From HGM04593 sp045654885 (GTDB lineage Bacteria > Bacteroidota > Bacteroidia > Bacteroidales > Bacteroidaceae), in contig JAZOOF010000021.1 of assembly GCA_045654885.1 (NCBI GenBank), forward strand, positions 1 through 35,588: DNA of 35,588 nucleotides, read 5' to 3'. Positions 1 through 6,490 of the stretch are shown one piece after another (within the stretch, counting starts at the first letter, position 1; each line of letters begins with the position of its first letter). The notes below the pieces were generated by a model that searched no databases, was not told where the DNA came from, and saw only the letters and a program-made list of their open reading frames with translations. The position numbers and the translations under genes are program-made.

Positions 1-1
1 A

Positions 2-196
2 ACACAATGGTTGAAAGAGAAAGGTATAAATGGAGAAGCCTTGTTTGTTGACGAACGCGATTGGACTGCCTTAAAAGGGTTGTTCAATTTTACAGGCACG
101 CCGGCCCTTGTGCTCATTGGAAGGGATGGATTTGTACACGATGCATCGCATGATGTCAATGCCCTTGAAAAGGAAATTGAAGAGTTGTTGAAATGA
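2..196 (+). CDS. C-terminal part of a thioredoxin-fold (TlpA/AhpC-like) protein, cut by the window edge
   Basis: The reading frame is open from the first bases and stops with TGA at 194-196, so the real start lies outside the window. A TTG at position 11 is in frame but is more likely an internal leucine. The visible 64 residues contain a GTPALVLIGRDG stretch, which matches the cis-proline loop and following strand of thioredoxin-like disulfide reductases (usual form: xxPxxFLIDxxG), followed by a short C-terminal helix. The active-site Cys pair would be upstream and cannot be checked. The next gene, another TlpA-like protein, starts 21 bases downstream on the same strand, so the two probably form one transcript of envelope redox proteins. 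The fold assignment is fairly sure. The exact family and cell location are not visible. Confidence 0.75.
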   Translation, partial: TQWLKEKGINGEALFVDERDWTALKGLFNFTGTPALVLIGRDGFVHDASHDVNALEKEIEELLK

Positions 197-217
197 TAAA
201 AGTTTTGATTAATTGAT

Positions 218-1486
218 ATGAAAAGATTTATTTTAACCCTAATCGTTGCATTTGTCACCGCGTGTGGCTTTGCACAGGAGAGCATAAGTAATAATAAGAA
301 GCTCCATTGCCACATTGAGGGCGAGGTAAAGGAGAGTACTTTCACCCGAATATTGCTCATTATTGGTGACGGTGACCCAAGGGTGGTGCCCGTAGATACC
401 ATCTTGGTAAAGGATGGGCATTTCTCTCACGACCTTTATATCGACGAACCTGAATTTTATCAGTTGTTTGCCTGCGAGGATTACAACAAAGGTTGTTGGA
501 TGGCGCTGGATTTCTTTGCCGAGGAGGGAGATGTTTATGCTACATTCTACGGCTATGCAATAAATGATGCTCCACTTCCTACACTGCATTCACAGACACC
601 ACTCAACAAAGAGCTGATAGCCTACAAGAAAGGCATTGAAGAAAGGTTCTACTTGCCTATGAGACAGGAGGAGGCTGCTTTGGAGAAAGCAGGAAAACTT
701 TTAACAGCCGAAGGTGCAGCCCTCAAGAAACTATATGATGAATGCGAAGACCGCGATTCGCTCAGGAGTATCAGCAAACAGATTGAGCAATTGGAAAAGG
801 ATAATCGCCTTTATACGCCGGAATACAAAGCATTTATGGAAAAAGGCGAAGAGTTAAGGAAAGAAATGTACGCATACGAAATTGATTACATCACGAACAA
901 CACGAACCTGGTAGGACTTTATCTGCTCAACCAAGCAAGGCAAAGGCTTTATAACAAAGACAATGCTGTTGAACAGCCATATGTGGATGTTTTCAAGCGT
1001 TTATATGATGCAAAATACCCAACAAACAATATGGCAATTAACTTGCGCAATTGGGTGTCGTCGATGGATGTGCGCGTGGGTTCACGAATAATTGACTTTA
1101 CTCTTCCCGACCTAAGCGGTGCAGCGCACACGCTCTCGAAAGAGATTGAGGGTAAGATAGCCATTGTTGACTTCTGGGCATCGTGGTGCGGACCTTGCAG
1201 ACGTTCGTCAATGAGCTTCATTCCTTTGTACAACAAGTACAAGGATAAGGGATTCACTGTGGTTGGCGTTGCAAACGAACTGGAGAGTGAAGATATGAGG
1301 CTTGCAGTGGAAAAGGACGGTTACCCTTGGCTGAACCTGCTCTCATTGCGTGGCGTGGGTAACATTTGGGAACGGTACGGTATCAGAGGTGCCGGAGAGG
1401 TGTTCCTTGTTGACAGAGACGGAACCATTCTCGCCATAGGCATTACCGCAGAGGAAATTGAAAGGATATTAAAGGAGAAATTGTGA
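218..1486 (+). CDS. TlpA-family thiol-disulfide oxidoreductase with DUF4369-like N-terminus
   Basis: 422 residues starting at ATG 218. The N-terminus is a signal peptide with a lipobox-like VTAC at residues 13-16, so a lipoprotein is likely; a signal peptidase I site after FAQ is the alternative. Residues about 30-140 resemble the beta-rich DUF4369 domain common in Bacteroidota TlpA proteins. Residues about 150-230 are charged and helical, probably coiled coil. Residues about 280-422 are a thioredoxin domain with the active site WCGPC at 323-327. Such proteins reduce or exchange disulfides outside the cytoplasm. One oddity: where relatives have the cis-proline before the FLID strand, this protein reads GAGEVFLVD, with Gly at the proline position (codon GGA near 1393). 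This may change substrate handling. Family assignment is firm; the substrate is unknown. Confidence 0.9.
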   Translation: MKRFILTLIVAFVTACGFAQESISNNKKLHCHIEGEVKESTFTRILLIIGDGDPRVVPVDTILVKDGHFSHDLYIDEPEFYQLFACEDYNKGCWMALDFFAEEGDVYATFYGYAINDAPLPTLHSQTPLNKELIAYKKGIEERFYLPMRQEEAALEKAGKLLTAEGAALKKLYDECEDRDSLRSISKQIEQLEKDNRLYTPEYKAFMEKGEELRKEMYAYEIDYITNNTNLVGLYLLNQARQRLYNKDNAVEQPYVDVFKRLYDAKYPTNNMAINLRNWVSSMDVRVGSRIIDFTLPDLSGAAHTLSKEIEGKIAIVDFWASWCGPCRRSSMSFIPLYNKYKDKGFTVVGVANELESEDMRLAVEKDGYPWLNLLSLRGVGNIWERYGIRGAGEVFLVDRDGTILAIGITAEEIERILKEKL

Positions 1487-1539
1487 ATTGTAACTGTAAA
1501 ATAACATACTTGAAATTTTTATTAATATCATATATCAGC

Positions 1540-1547
1540 TAAATTTG
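1540..1547 (+). promoter_or_regulatory. Predicted -7 element of the eno promoter
   Basis: TAAATTTG followed by C matches the Bacteroidota -7 consensus TAnnTTTG. It would start transcription near 1553 and give a leader of about 70 bases before enolase. No well-spaced -33 TTTG was found; the upstream DNA is AT-rich. Prediction only. Confidence 0.55.
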
Positions 1548-1621
1548 CGTTGGGAAGAAAACAAACCTTCTTGCCAATCGTTTGTATAGTACTTGGTGTT
1601 ATATAGTAAAAGTTGACAGTT

Positions 1622-2890
1622 ATGAATATATCAGAGATTAAAGGTAGAGAAATATTGGACTCGCGTGGAAATCCCACAATAGAGGCCGAAGTTATATTGG
1701 AAAATGGTGCGGTGGGACGTGCTTCTGTTCCATCGGGAGCATCTACCGGTGAAAATGAGGCATTGGAATTGCGTGATGGTGACAAAAGTCGCTATAATGG
1801 AAAAGGTGTAGCGATGGCTGTGGCAAATATAAACGAACGAATAGCCCCTGTGTTGCGCGGATGTAACGTCTTTGACCAACGTGGCTTGGACCGAATGATG
1901 CTTGAACTTGATGGTACACCCACAAAATGCAATCTTGGAGCCAATGCCATACTTGGAGTTTCACTGGCTATTGCACGGGCTGCGGCAAAGGCATGCGGCA
2001 TGCCTCTGTACCGTTATATCGGCGGTGTCAATGCGCACGTGTTGCCTGTTCCCATGATGAACCTGCTCAATGGAGGGCGTCACTCCGATGCTCCTGTTGC
2101 ATTCCAGGAGTTCATGATACGCCCGATTGGTGCGGATAGCATACGCCGGGCTGTGCAGATGGGTGCCGAGGTCTTCAGCGCTCTGAAGAGTGTTTTGAAG
2201 GAACACGGTTATAGCACAGGAGTTGGCGATGAAGGCGGTTTTGCTCCGGCACTAAATGGCACGGAAGAGGCTTTGGATATACTCGTGCAAGCAATTAAGG
2301 CTGCCGGATATACCCCGGGAACAGACATTACATTGGCTCTTGATTGTGCTGCATCGGAATACCATCGCGACGGAGTGTATGACTATACGCTTTTTGAGGG
2401 TCCCAAGGGAAAAAAGCTTACATCAGCAGAGCAGGTAGATTATCTGGAACGTCTCATTGAAAAATATCCAATCGACTCCATTGAAGACGGCATGGGCGAG
2501 AATGACTGGGAAGGATGGGCTATGCTCACCGAGCGCATAGGCAACCGTTGCCAGCTTGTGGGTGATGACCTTTTTGTTACCAATGTCAAATACCTTGGCA
2601 AAGGTATTGAACTTGATTGCGCCAACAGTGTGCTGGTAAAAGTTAACCAGACAGGAACACTTACCGAGGCTCTCGATGCCATTGAAATGGCACGTCGTAA
2701 TGGCTATACAACCATCATCAGTCACCGTTCGGGTGAAACCGAAGATACTACAATAGCTGATATTGCCGTGGCTGTAAATGCCGGACAGATAAAGACCGGT
2801 TCAATGAGCCGTAGCGACCGCACTGCCAAGTATAACCAATTGATACGCATTGAAGAGGAGTTGGGAAGCACTGCACGTTATGGTTTGTAG
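1622..2890 (+). CDS. eno: Enolase (phosphopyruvate hydratase)
   Basis: Interconverts 2-phosphoglycerate and phosphoenolpyruvate in glycolysis and gluconeogenesis; cytoplasmic and Mg2+-dependent. The 422 residues align over the whole length with bacterial enolases. The N-terminal REILDSRGNPT motif is present, then GDEGGFAP with the catalytic Glu at 204, the metal-binding SIEDGMGEND and GDDLF segments, the catalytic Lys at 340 in VKVNQTG, and the SGETEDTTIAD signature. The ATG at 1622 is preferred over a TTG at 1613 because it places the protein start where enolases normally begin. The gene has its own predicted promoter and no close neighbour downstream, so it looks monocistronic. No simple terminator follows; the structured repeats from 3001 onward might take that role. 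Assignment is essentially certain. Confidence 0.98.
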   Translation: MNISEIKGREILDSRGNPTIEAEVILENGAVGRASVPSGASTGENEALELRDGDKSRYNGKGVAMAVANINERIAPVLRGCNVFDQRGLDRMMLELDGTPTKCNLGANAILGVSLAIARAAAKACGMPLYRYIGGVNAHVLPVPMMNLLNGGRHSDAPVAFQEFMIRPIGADSIRRAVQMGAEVFSALKSVLKEHGYSTGVGDEGGFAPALNGTEEALDILVQAIKAAGYTPGTDITLALDCAASEYHRDGVYDYTLFEGPKGKKLTSAEQVDYLERLIEKYPIDSIEDGMGENDWEGWAMLTERIGNRCQLVGDDLFVTNVKYLGKGIELDCANSVLVKVNQTGTLTEALDAIEMARRNGYTTIISHRSGETEDTTIADIAVAVNAGQIKTGSMSRSDRTAKYNQLIRIEEELGSTARYGL

Positions 2891-3000
2891 TGATTGTATT
2901 ATTTGTTGGAAAAGTGTGGCTGAATCGCAGTTTTACCTTTGATAACACTCGCCAATCGTGGCTCGCAGGGCATCACATGAAAACTACTCCTCTGCCAAAT

Positions 3001-3070
3001 ACCCCTCCGTCCTTTGGACACCTCCCCTAAAACAGGGGAGGAATAAGCTGTCGGCTTAATGACTGAGGGG
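3001..3070 (+). repeat. Element A copy 1: cloverleaf-like structured repeat
   Basis: The sequence can fold into three arms closed by one stem. Closing stem: CCCCTC 3002-3007 with GAGGGG 3065-3070. Arm 1: GTCC 3009-3012 with GGAC 3016-3019. Arm 2: CCTCCCCT 3021-3028 with AGGGGAGG 3034-3041, loop AAAAC. Arm 3: TAAGC 3044-3048 with GCTTA 3054-3058. Arms 1 and 2 recur with changed but still pairing bases in copies 2 and 3. It is not a tRNA: there is no T-loop or anticodon arm of normal size. Function unknown. Confidence 0.7.
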
Positions 3071-3118
3071 AGAAAGTTTTAAATTTTTCCACCTTTTGCA
3101 ATCCCCTTGGGCCTATTT

Positions 3119-3166
3119 ATTGTCCCTCTTGTTGAAGAGGGACGAGCGACGTAGTCGCGGAGGGAG
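3119..3166 (-). repeat. Element A copy 3: inverted copy with covarying stems
   Basis: Read on the minus strand this follows the same plan as copies 1 and 2: CTCCCTCC (3159-3166), arm 1 GCGAC/GTCGC (3154-3158 with 3146-3150), then arm 2 GTCCCTCTT/AAGAGGGAC (3135-3143 with 3122-3130), then AAT. Stem sequences differ from the other copies on both sides, yet pairing is kept. Confidence 0.65.
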
Positions 3167-3240
3167 TTTAATAAATGCGGATGGAGTTCAAAGAAGAACA
3201 TTGCTGCAAATTCCATCTTACTGTCCCTCCCCGTTTGTAA

Positions 3241-3281
3241 CCCCTCCGCCTTCGGCACCTCCCCTAAAACAGGGGAGGAAT
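3241..3281 (+). repeat. Element A copy 2
   Basis: CCCCTCC, then arm 1 GCC/GGC (3248-3250 with 3254-3256), then arm 2 CCTCCCCT/AGGGGAGG (3258-3265 with 3271-3278, loop AAAAC) and AAT. Arm 2 is identical to copy 1 and arm 1 differs by paired changes. It has no counterpart of the closing stem and third arm seen in copy 1. Confidence 0.7.
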
Positions 3282-3288
3282 TAGGCAT

Positions 3289-3400
3289 TAACCGCACATT
3301 GTGCGATTGAACCTGCTCACGCTCGCTGTGAAAGTTCAAATAAATTTGACTTTCGCTCGCTTACTCGCAGCTTTCAGTTTTCACCTTTCACCTTTCCGTT
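3289..3400 (+). repeat. Element B copy 1
   Basis: Leader hairpin CGCAC/GTGCG (3293-3297 with 3301-3305), then TTGAACCTGCTC, then a long AT-rich hairpin (3330-3341 with 3344-3354, one bulged T), then a GCTCGCTTACTCGCAGC stretch and a pyrimidine-rich run of TTTCACCTTTC type. Close relatives lie at 17232-17403 and 32064-32370. The pyrimidine run overlaps the last codons and stop of the convergent cation transporter gene. Confidence 0.75.
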
Positions 3401-4296
3401 TTCTTCGGTTCCATGTGGATACCTATGTGTGTCTCAGGGCCGAATTCATTCTTAATTGCACTCTCAATCTTTTTTGTGATATCGTGCGCATCCGTCAGCG
3501 ACATTACACCGTCCATCCTTATGTGGATTTCGATTGCAATGTTGTTGCCAATGCGTCGTGTGCGAAGGTGGTGAGGGGAGTCCACTTCGGGGAATGCCGT
3601 TACAATTGTGAGAATCCTCTCTTCAACCTCTTTCGAGAGCGATTTCTCAAGCAACTCATCAATGCATGGCTTAATCAAATCCACCGCCACCTTAATTATA
3701 AAGACGCTCACAATGAATGCCGCAATGGGGTCGAGCACTCTCCATTTCTCACCCAGAAATATTGCGCCGGCAATGCCCATAAGGGTACCCATTGATGAAA
3801 ACGCATCGCTCCTGTGGTGCCATGCATTGGCAATGACAGCCTTCGAATCAAGTTTTTTGCCTTTAATTACCGTATATCGGTACAACGCCTCCTTCAACAC
3901 AATGGAAACAGCAGCAGCCACCAATGCAAGCATGCCCGGTGCCTCAAGCACCTTGCCGTTTAAAGCATCGACAATACCTGTTACAGAGTTTACAAGAATA
4001 CCAATTCCCACACCCATGAGCACCACGCCTATTATTGCCGTGGCAAGTGTCTCGTATTTACCGTGGCCGTAGTCGTGGCTCTCGTCCTGTGGTTTGCCCG
4101 ATATTCTAACAAATATAATAACCACTATGTCTGTGACAAAATCGGACAACGAGTGCACGGCATCGGCCACCATTGCGGCACTGTGGCCGACTATGCCTGC
4201 AATGAATTTGAATACAAGCAGAAGAAAATTTACTATACTCCCAATAATGGTTACATTGTAAATTCCTTTTTCACGTGTTGCGGTATGTGATGTCAT
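3388..4296 (-). CDS. Cation diffusion facilitator (Zn2+/divalent metal efflux)
   Basis: 302 residues, with the usual cation diffusion facilitator layout: about six membrane helices in residues 10-210, then a cytoplasmic metal-binding dimer domain. The family exports Zn2+ or other divalent metals in exchange for protons, as a dimer in the inner membrane. The metal-site tetrad is visible as H48 and D52 (HSLSD) in helix 2 and H160 and D164 (HHRSD) in helix 5. An HD-HD site resembles Zn-type carriers more than the DD-HD site of YiiP/FieF. The HDYGHGKYE segment at 74-82 is also typical. The start is ATG 4294-4296, with a predicted promoter just upstream. The stop codon sits in the pyrimidine run of repeat element B, so the last few residues may be repeat-derived. 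Family is certain; metal specificity is inferred. Confidence 0.93.
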   Translation of the reverse strand: MTSHTATREKGIYNVTIIGSIVNFLLLVFKFIAGIVGHSAAMVADAVHSLSDFVTDIVVIIFVRISGKPQDESHDYGHGKYETLATAIIGVVLMGVGIGILVNSVTGIVDALNGKVLEAPGMLALVAAAVSIVLKEALYRYTVIKGKKLDSKAVIANAWHHRSDAFSSMGTLMGIAGAIFLGEKWRVLDPIAAFIVSVFIIKVAVDLIKPCIDELLEKSLSKEVEERILTIVTAFPEVDSPHHLRTRRIGNNIAIEIHIRMDGVMSLTDAHDITKKIESAIKNEFGPETHIGIHMEPKKTER

Positions 4297-4323
4297 AAAG
4301 AATCATATTTAATCCTTGAAGTG

Positions 4324-4331
4324 CGAAATTA
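4324..4331 (-). promoter_or_regulatory. Predicted -7 element of the cation transporter gene (TTCG variant)
   Basis: TAATTTCG on the minus strand, 27 bases before the start codon, differs from TAnnTTTG at one base. A CTTG lies about 21 bases further upstream (near 4352) as a possible -33 element. Prediction only. Confidence 0.4.
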
Positions 4332-4406
4332 TGGAAAAGCTATAAGATATAACAAGCATTTGGGTATTATTTTTGAAAAAAAGAGATATTTTCCCTTGAC
4401 TCCTAC

Positions 4407-4435
4407 CTTGGTTCAATGCGTTTGCACTATTTTTG
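4407..4435 (+). promoter_or_regulatory. Predicted promoter of the U32-family gene
   Basis: A -7 element TATTTTTG (4428-4435), with TTG at 4408-4410 placed 17 bases upstream, fits Bacteroidota promoters. It implies transcription from about 4442. That rules out an in-frame TTG at 4433 as the start codon and favours ATG 4466. Confidence 0.6.
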
Positions 4436-4465
4436 TATCGTAATTACACTCCTAATAAAAAGAAG

Positions 4466-6289
4466 ATGTCACTTTCTCCCCGTAAGATAGAACTCCTTGC
4501 TCCGGCAAAGGATTATGAAACAGGTGTTGCTGCAATAAACCACGGTGCCGATGCCGTGTACATTGGCGCTGCACAGTTCGGTGCGCGACAGGCAGCCGGC
4601 AATTCGGTCGAGGATATTGCACGCCTTGTCGACTATGCCCACATCTTTGGTGTGAAGGTGTATGTGACACTGAATACCATTATCTATGACGATGAGGTGA
4701 CTGCCGTAGAGCAGCTTGTCAAGGAGTTGTACGATGCCGGCGTCGATGCGCTCATTGTGCAGGATATGGGAATTGCCGGGATGAACATTCCGCCTATCCC
4801 CCTGCACGCCAGCACACAAATGGATAACCACACGGTGGAAAAGGTGAAATTCCTTTCTGCTGTAGGTTTTCCGCGTGTGGTGCTTGCACGTGAGTTGACA
4901 TTGGAGCAGATAAAGGAGATACACAGCGCTGTGCCCGAAACAGAACTCGAGGTGTTTGTACACGGCGCGCTCTGCGTGAGCTACAGCGGACAGTGCTATG
5001 CGTCGCAGCACTGCTACGGCCGCAGTGCCAATCGTGGTGCATGTGCGCAGTTCTGCCGCTTGGCTTTCGACCTTGTCGATGCCGAGGGCAAGGTGATTGA
5101 GCGCGACCGTCATCTGCTCTCCTTGAAGGACATGAACCGCTCGGCTTCAATTGAGGAGATGCTCGATGCAGGTGTGACATCGTTCAAGATTGAGGGACGT
5201 TTGAAGGATGCATCGTATGTCAAGAACATCACTGCATATTATCGCGAAAAACTCGATGCCGTTTTTGCACGTCGCAAGGAGTATGAGCGCGCGTCGCAAG
5301 GCAAGTGCTATCCGCAATTCATGCCTGCCCCGCAAAAAAGTTTCAACCGTGGCTTCACTGATTATATGTTGCATGGTTCAAAGGATGGAATGACATCGTT
5401 CGAGAGCCCAAAGTCAAAGGGTGAATACATTGGGCGCGTGAAATTCGTGTCACGCTACTATTTTACCGTTGTGGGCGGTGAGTTCAACAATGGCGACGGT
5501 GCTTGCTATGTGGGACAGGACGGCAAGCTGCACGGTTTCCGCATAAACAAAGTAGAGGGTAACAGAATATATCCGCAGACAATGCCGCAGATTGAGAGCG
5601 GCGATGAGTTGTATCGTAACTACGATTGTGATTTCGAGCGCCTGCTTTCGCGCCCCGATGTTCCGCGCCGCATTGCCATCTCGTTGCGTTTCAGTGACAG
5701 CGCGTTCGGTTTCAGCCTGCAGGCAACTGACGAGAGCGGGGCAGAGCATTGCGTTGAGTTCCCGTTCAAGAAAGAGGTGGCACGTTCATCGCAGCGCGAG
5801 AATATCATCAACCAGCTTGGCAAGTGGGGAAACACACCGTTCGAAGTAACAAAAGTCGATGTGGAACTTGCCGACGATTGGTTTGTTCCATCGTCACTGC
5901 TGTCGGAGATGCGCCGTACATTGTGCGAAATCATTCTCAAAAACCGCCGTGCCGCCGTTGAGCGCACTGACATGCGACTAAAGGATAATGATACTGTATA
6001 TATCACTGATGCACTTGATTACAAAGGAAATGTTGCAAACCGTCATGCACAACTTTTCTACAAGCAACATAAGGTAACTGATATTCAGCCGGCATTTGAG
6101 CTTGCAGCGAAAGATGGTGCCACGGTTATGTTCTGCAAGCATTGCCTCAAATACAGTATGGGGTGGTGCACAAAGAGCGGAAAACCATCGCCGTATAAAG
6201 AACCGTTCTACATTGTCTCGGGCGACGGCCGCCGTTTCCGCCTGGCATTCGATTGCAAAGAGTGTTTGATGAAGGTGGTGGCGGAATAA
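4466..6289 (+). CDS. U32-family protein (RlhA/TrhP-like RNA hydroxylation factor, annotated as peptidase U32)
   Basis: 607 residues from ATG 4466. The N-terminal half is a U32 barrel beginning KIELLAPAKDYETG, with the family signature HGALCVSYSGQC at residues 166-177 and further Cys in the next 20 residues. The C-terminal part carries a second Cys cluster (CKHCLKY, then C in GWC and CKEC near the end). Its length and extra domain resemble E. coli RlhA, needed for hydroxylation of a 23S rRNA cytidine, more than the shorter TrhP, which acts on tRNA uridine. Proteins of this family use prephenate-linked chemistry and probably an iron-sulfur cluster; proteolysis is doubtful for this branch. The gene appears to be transcribed alone, with a terminator directly after it. 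Family is certain; the RNA target is an inference. Confidence 0.88.
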   Translation: MSLSPRKIELLAPAKDYETGVAAINHGADAVYIGAAQFGARQAAGNSVEDIARLVDYAHIFGVKVYVTLNTIIYDDEVTAVEQLVKELYDAGVDALIVQDMGIAGMNIPPIPLHASTQMDNHTVEKVKFLSAVGFPRVVLARELTLEQIKEIHSAVPETELEVFVHGALCVSYSGQCYASQHCYGRSANRGACAQFCRLAFDLVDAEGKVIERDRHLLSLKDMNRSASIEEMLDAGVTSFKIEGRLKDASYVKNITAYYREKLDAVFARRKEYERASQGKCYPQFMPAPQKSFNRGFTDYMLHGSKDGMTSFESPKSKGEYIGRVKFVSRYYFTVVGGEFNNGDGACYVGQDGKLHGFRINKVEGNRIYPQTMPQIESGDELYRNYDCDFERLLSRPDVPRRIAISLRFSDSAFGFSLQATDESGAEHCVEFPFKKEVARSSQRENIINQLGKWGNTPFEVTKVDVELADDWFVPSSLLSEMRRTLCEIILKNRRAAVERTDMRLKDNDTVYITDALDYKGNVANRHAQLFYKQHKVTDIQPAFELAAKDGATVMFCKHCLKYSMGWCTKSGKPSPYKEPFYIVSGDGRRFRLAFDCKECLMKVVAE

Positions 6290-6294
6290 ATTAA

Positions 6295-6330
6295 AAAGCC
6301 GCGCCTTAGGGGAACGACGCGGCTTTCTTC
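6295..6330 (+). terminator. Intrinsic terminator of the U32-family gene
   Basis: AAAGCCGCG (6295-6303) pairs perfectly with CGCGGCTTT (6318-6326), 14-base loop, followed by a short T/C-rich tail. It starts 5 bases after the stop codon. Confidence 0.75.
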
Positions 6331-6338
6331 TACAGGCA

Positions 6339-6382
6339 AACGCCTTTGCCCGCCGGGGTACCGACCTTCGCAGGCAGGCGTT
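6339..6382. repeat. Stem-loop between the two terminators
   Basis: AACGCC (6339-6344) plus TGCC (6347-6350) pair with GGCA (6373-6376) plus GGCGTT (6377-6382), leaving a 2-base bulge and a 22-base GC-rich loop. It has no T-tract, so it is not a classic terminator. Role unknown. Confidence 0.5.
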
Positions 6383-6416
6383 CCCGTGTTGAATCTATTA
6401 CTATGAAAAACACAAT

Positions 6417-6465
6417 AAATTAACATACCGCAGTAGGGTTTTGTTCTACCGCGGTATGTTAATTT
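6417..6465 (-). terminator. Bidirectional terminator-like hairpin at the end of the repair operon
   Basis: A perfect 15-base inverted repeat (6417-6431 with 6451-6465), plus GTAG/CTAC further in. The AT-rich outer ends give U-rich transcripts on both strands. It lies 25 bases past the stop of the AddB-like gene and probably ends the sbcD-sbcC-addA-addB transcript. Confidence 0.75.
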
Positions 6466-6490
6466 GTGTTAATGTGAATTGCGGACAATA

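Larger units (their letters stand above)
2891..3387. other. Gene-free interval packed with stem-loop repeats
   Basis: About 500 bases between eno and the convergent cation transporter gene. Open frames here are short, low-complexity and run through repeats, so I call no gene. The interval holds three copies of element A (listed separately) and one copy of element B. The stretch 2891-3000 shows nothing I recognise. Confidence 0.7.

Noticed and set aside
3001..3070. tRNA gene at the cloverleaf-like repeat
   Set aside because: Arm sizes, the missing T-loop and anticodon arm and the absence of any GTTCGA-like sequence exclude a tRNA.
3301..3795. 164-codon open frame on the plus strand
   Set aside because: It spans repeat element B and the antisense strand of the cation transporter gene, with no family features.
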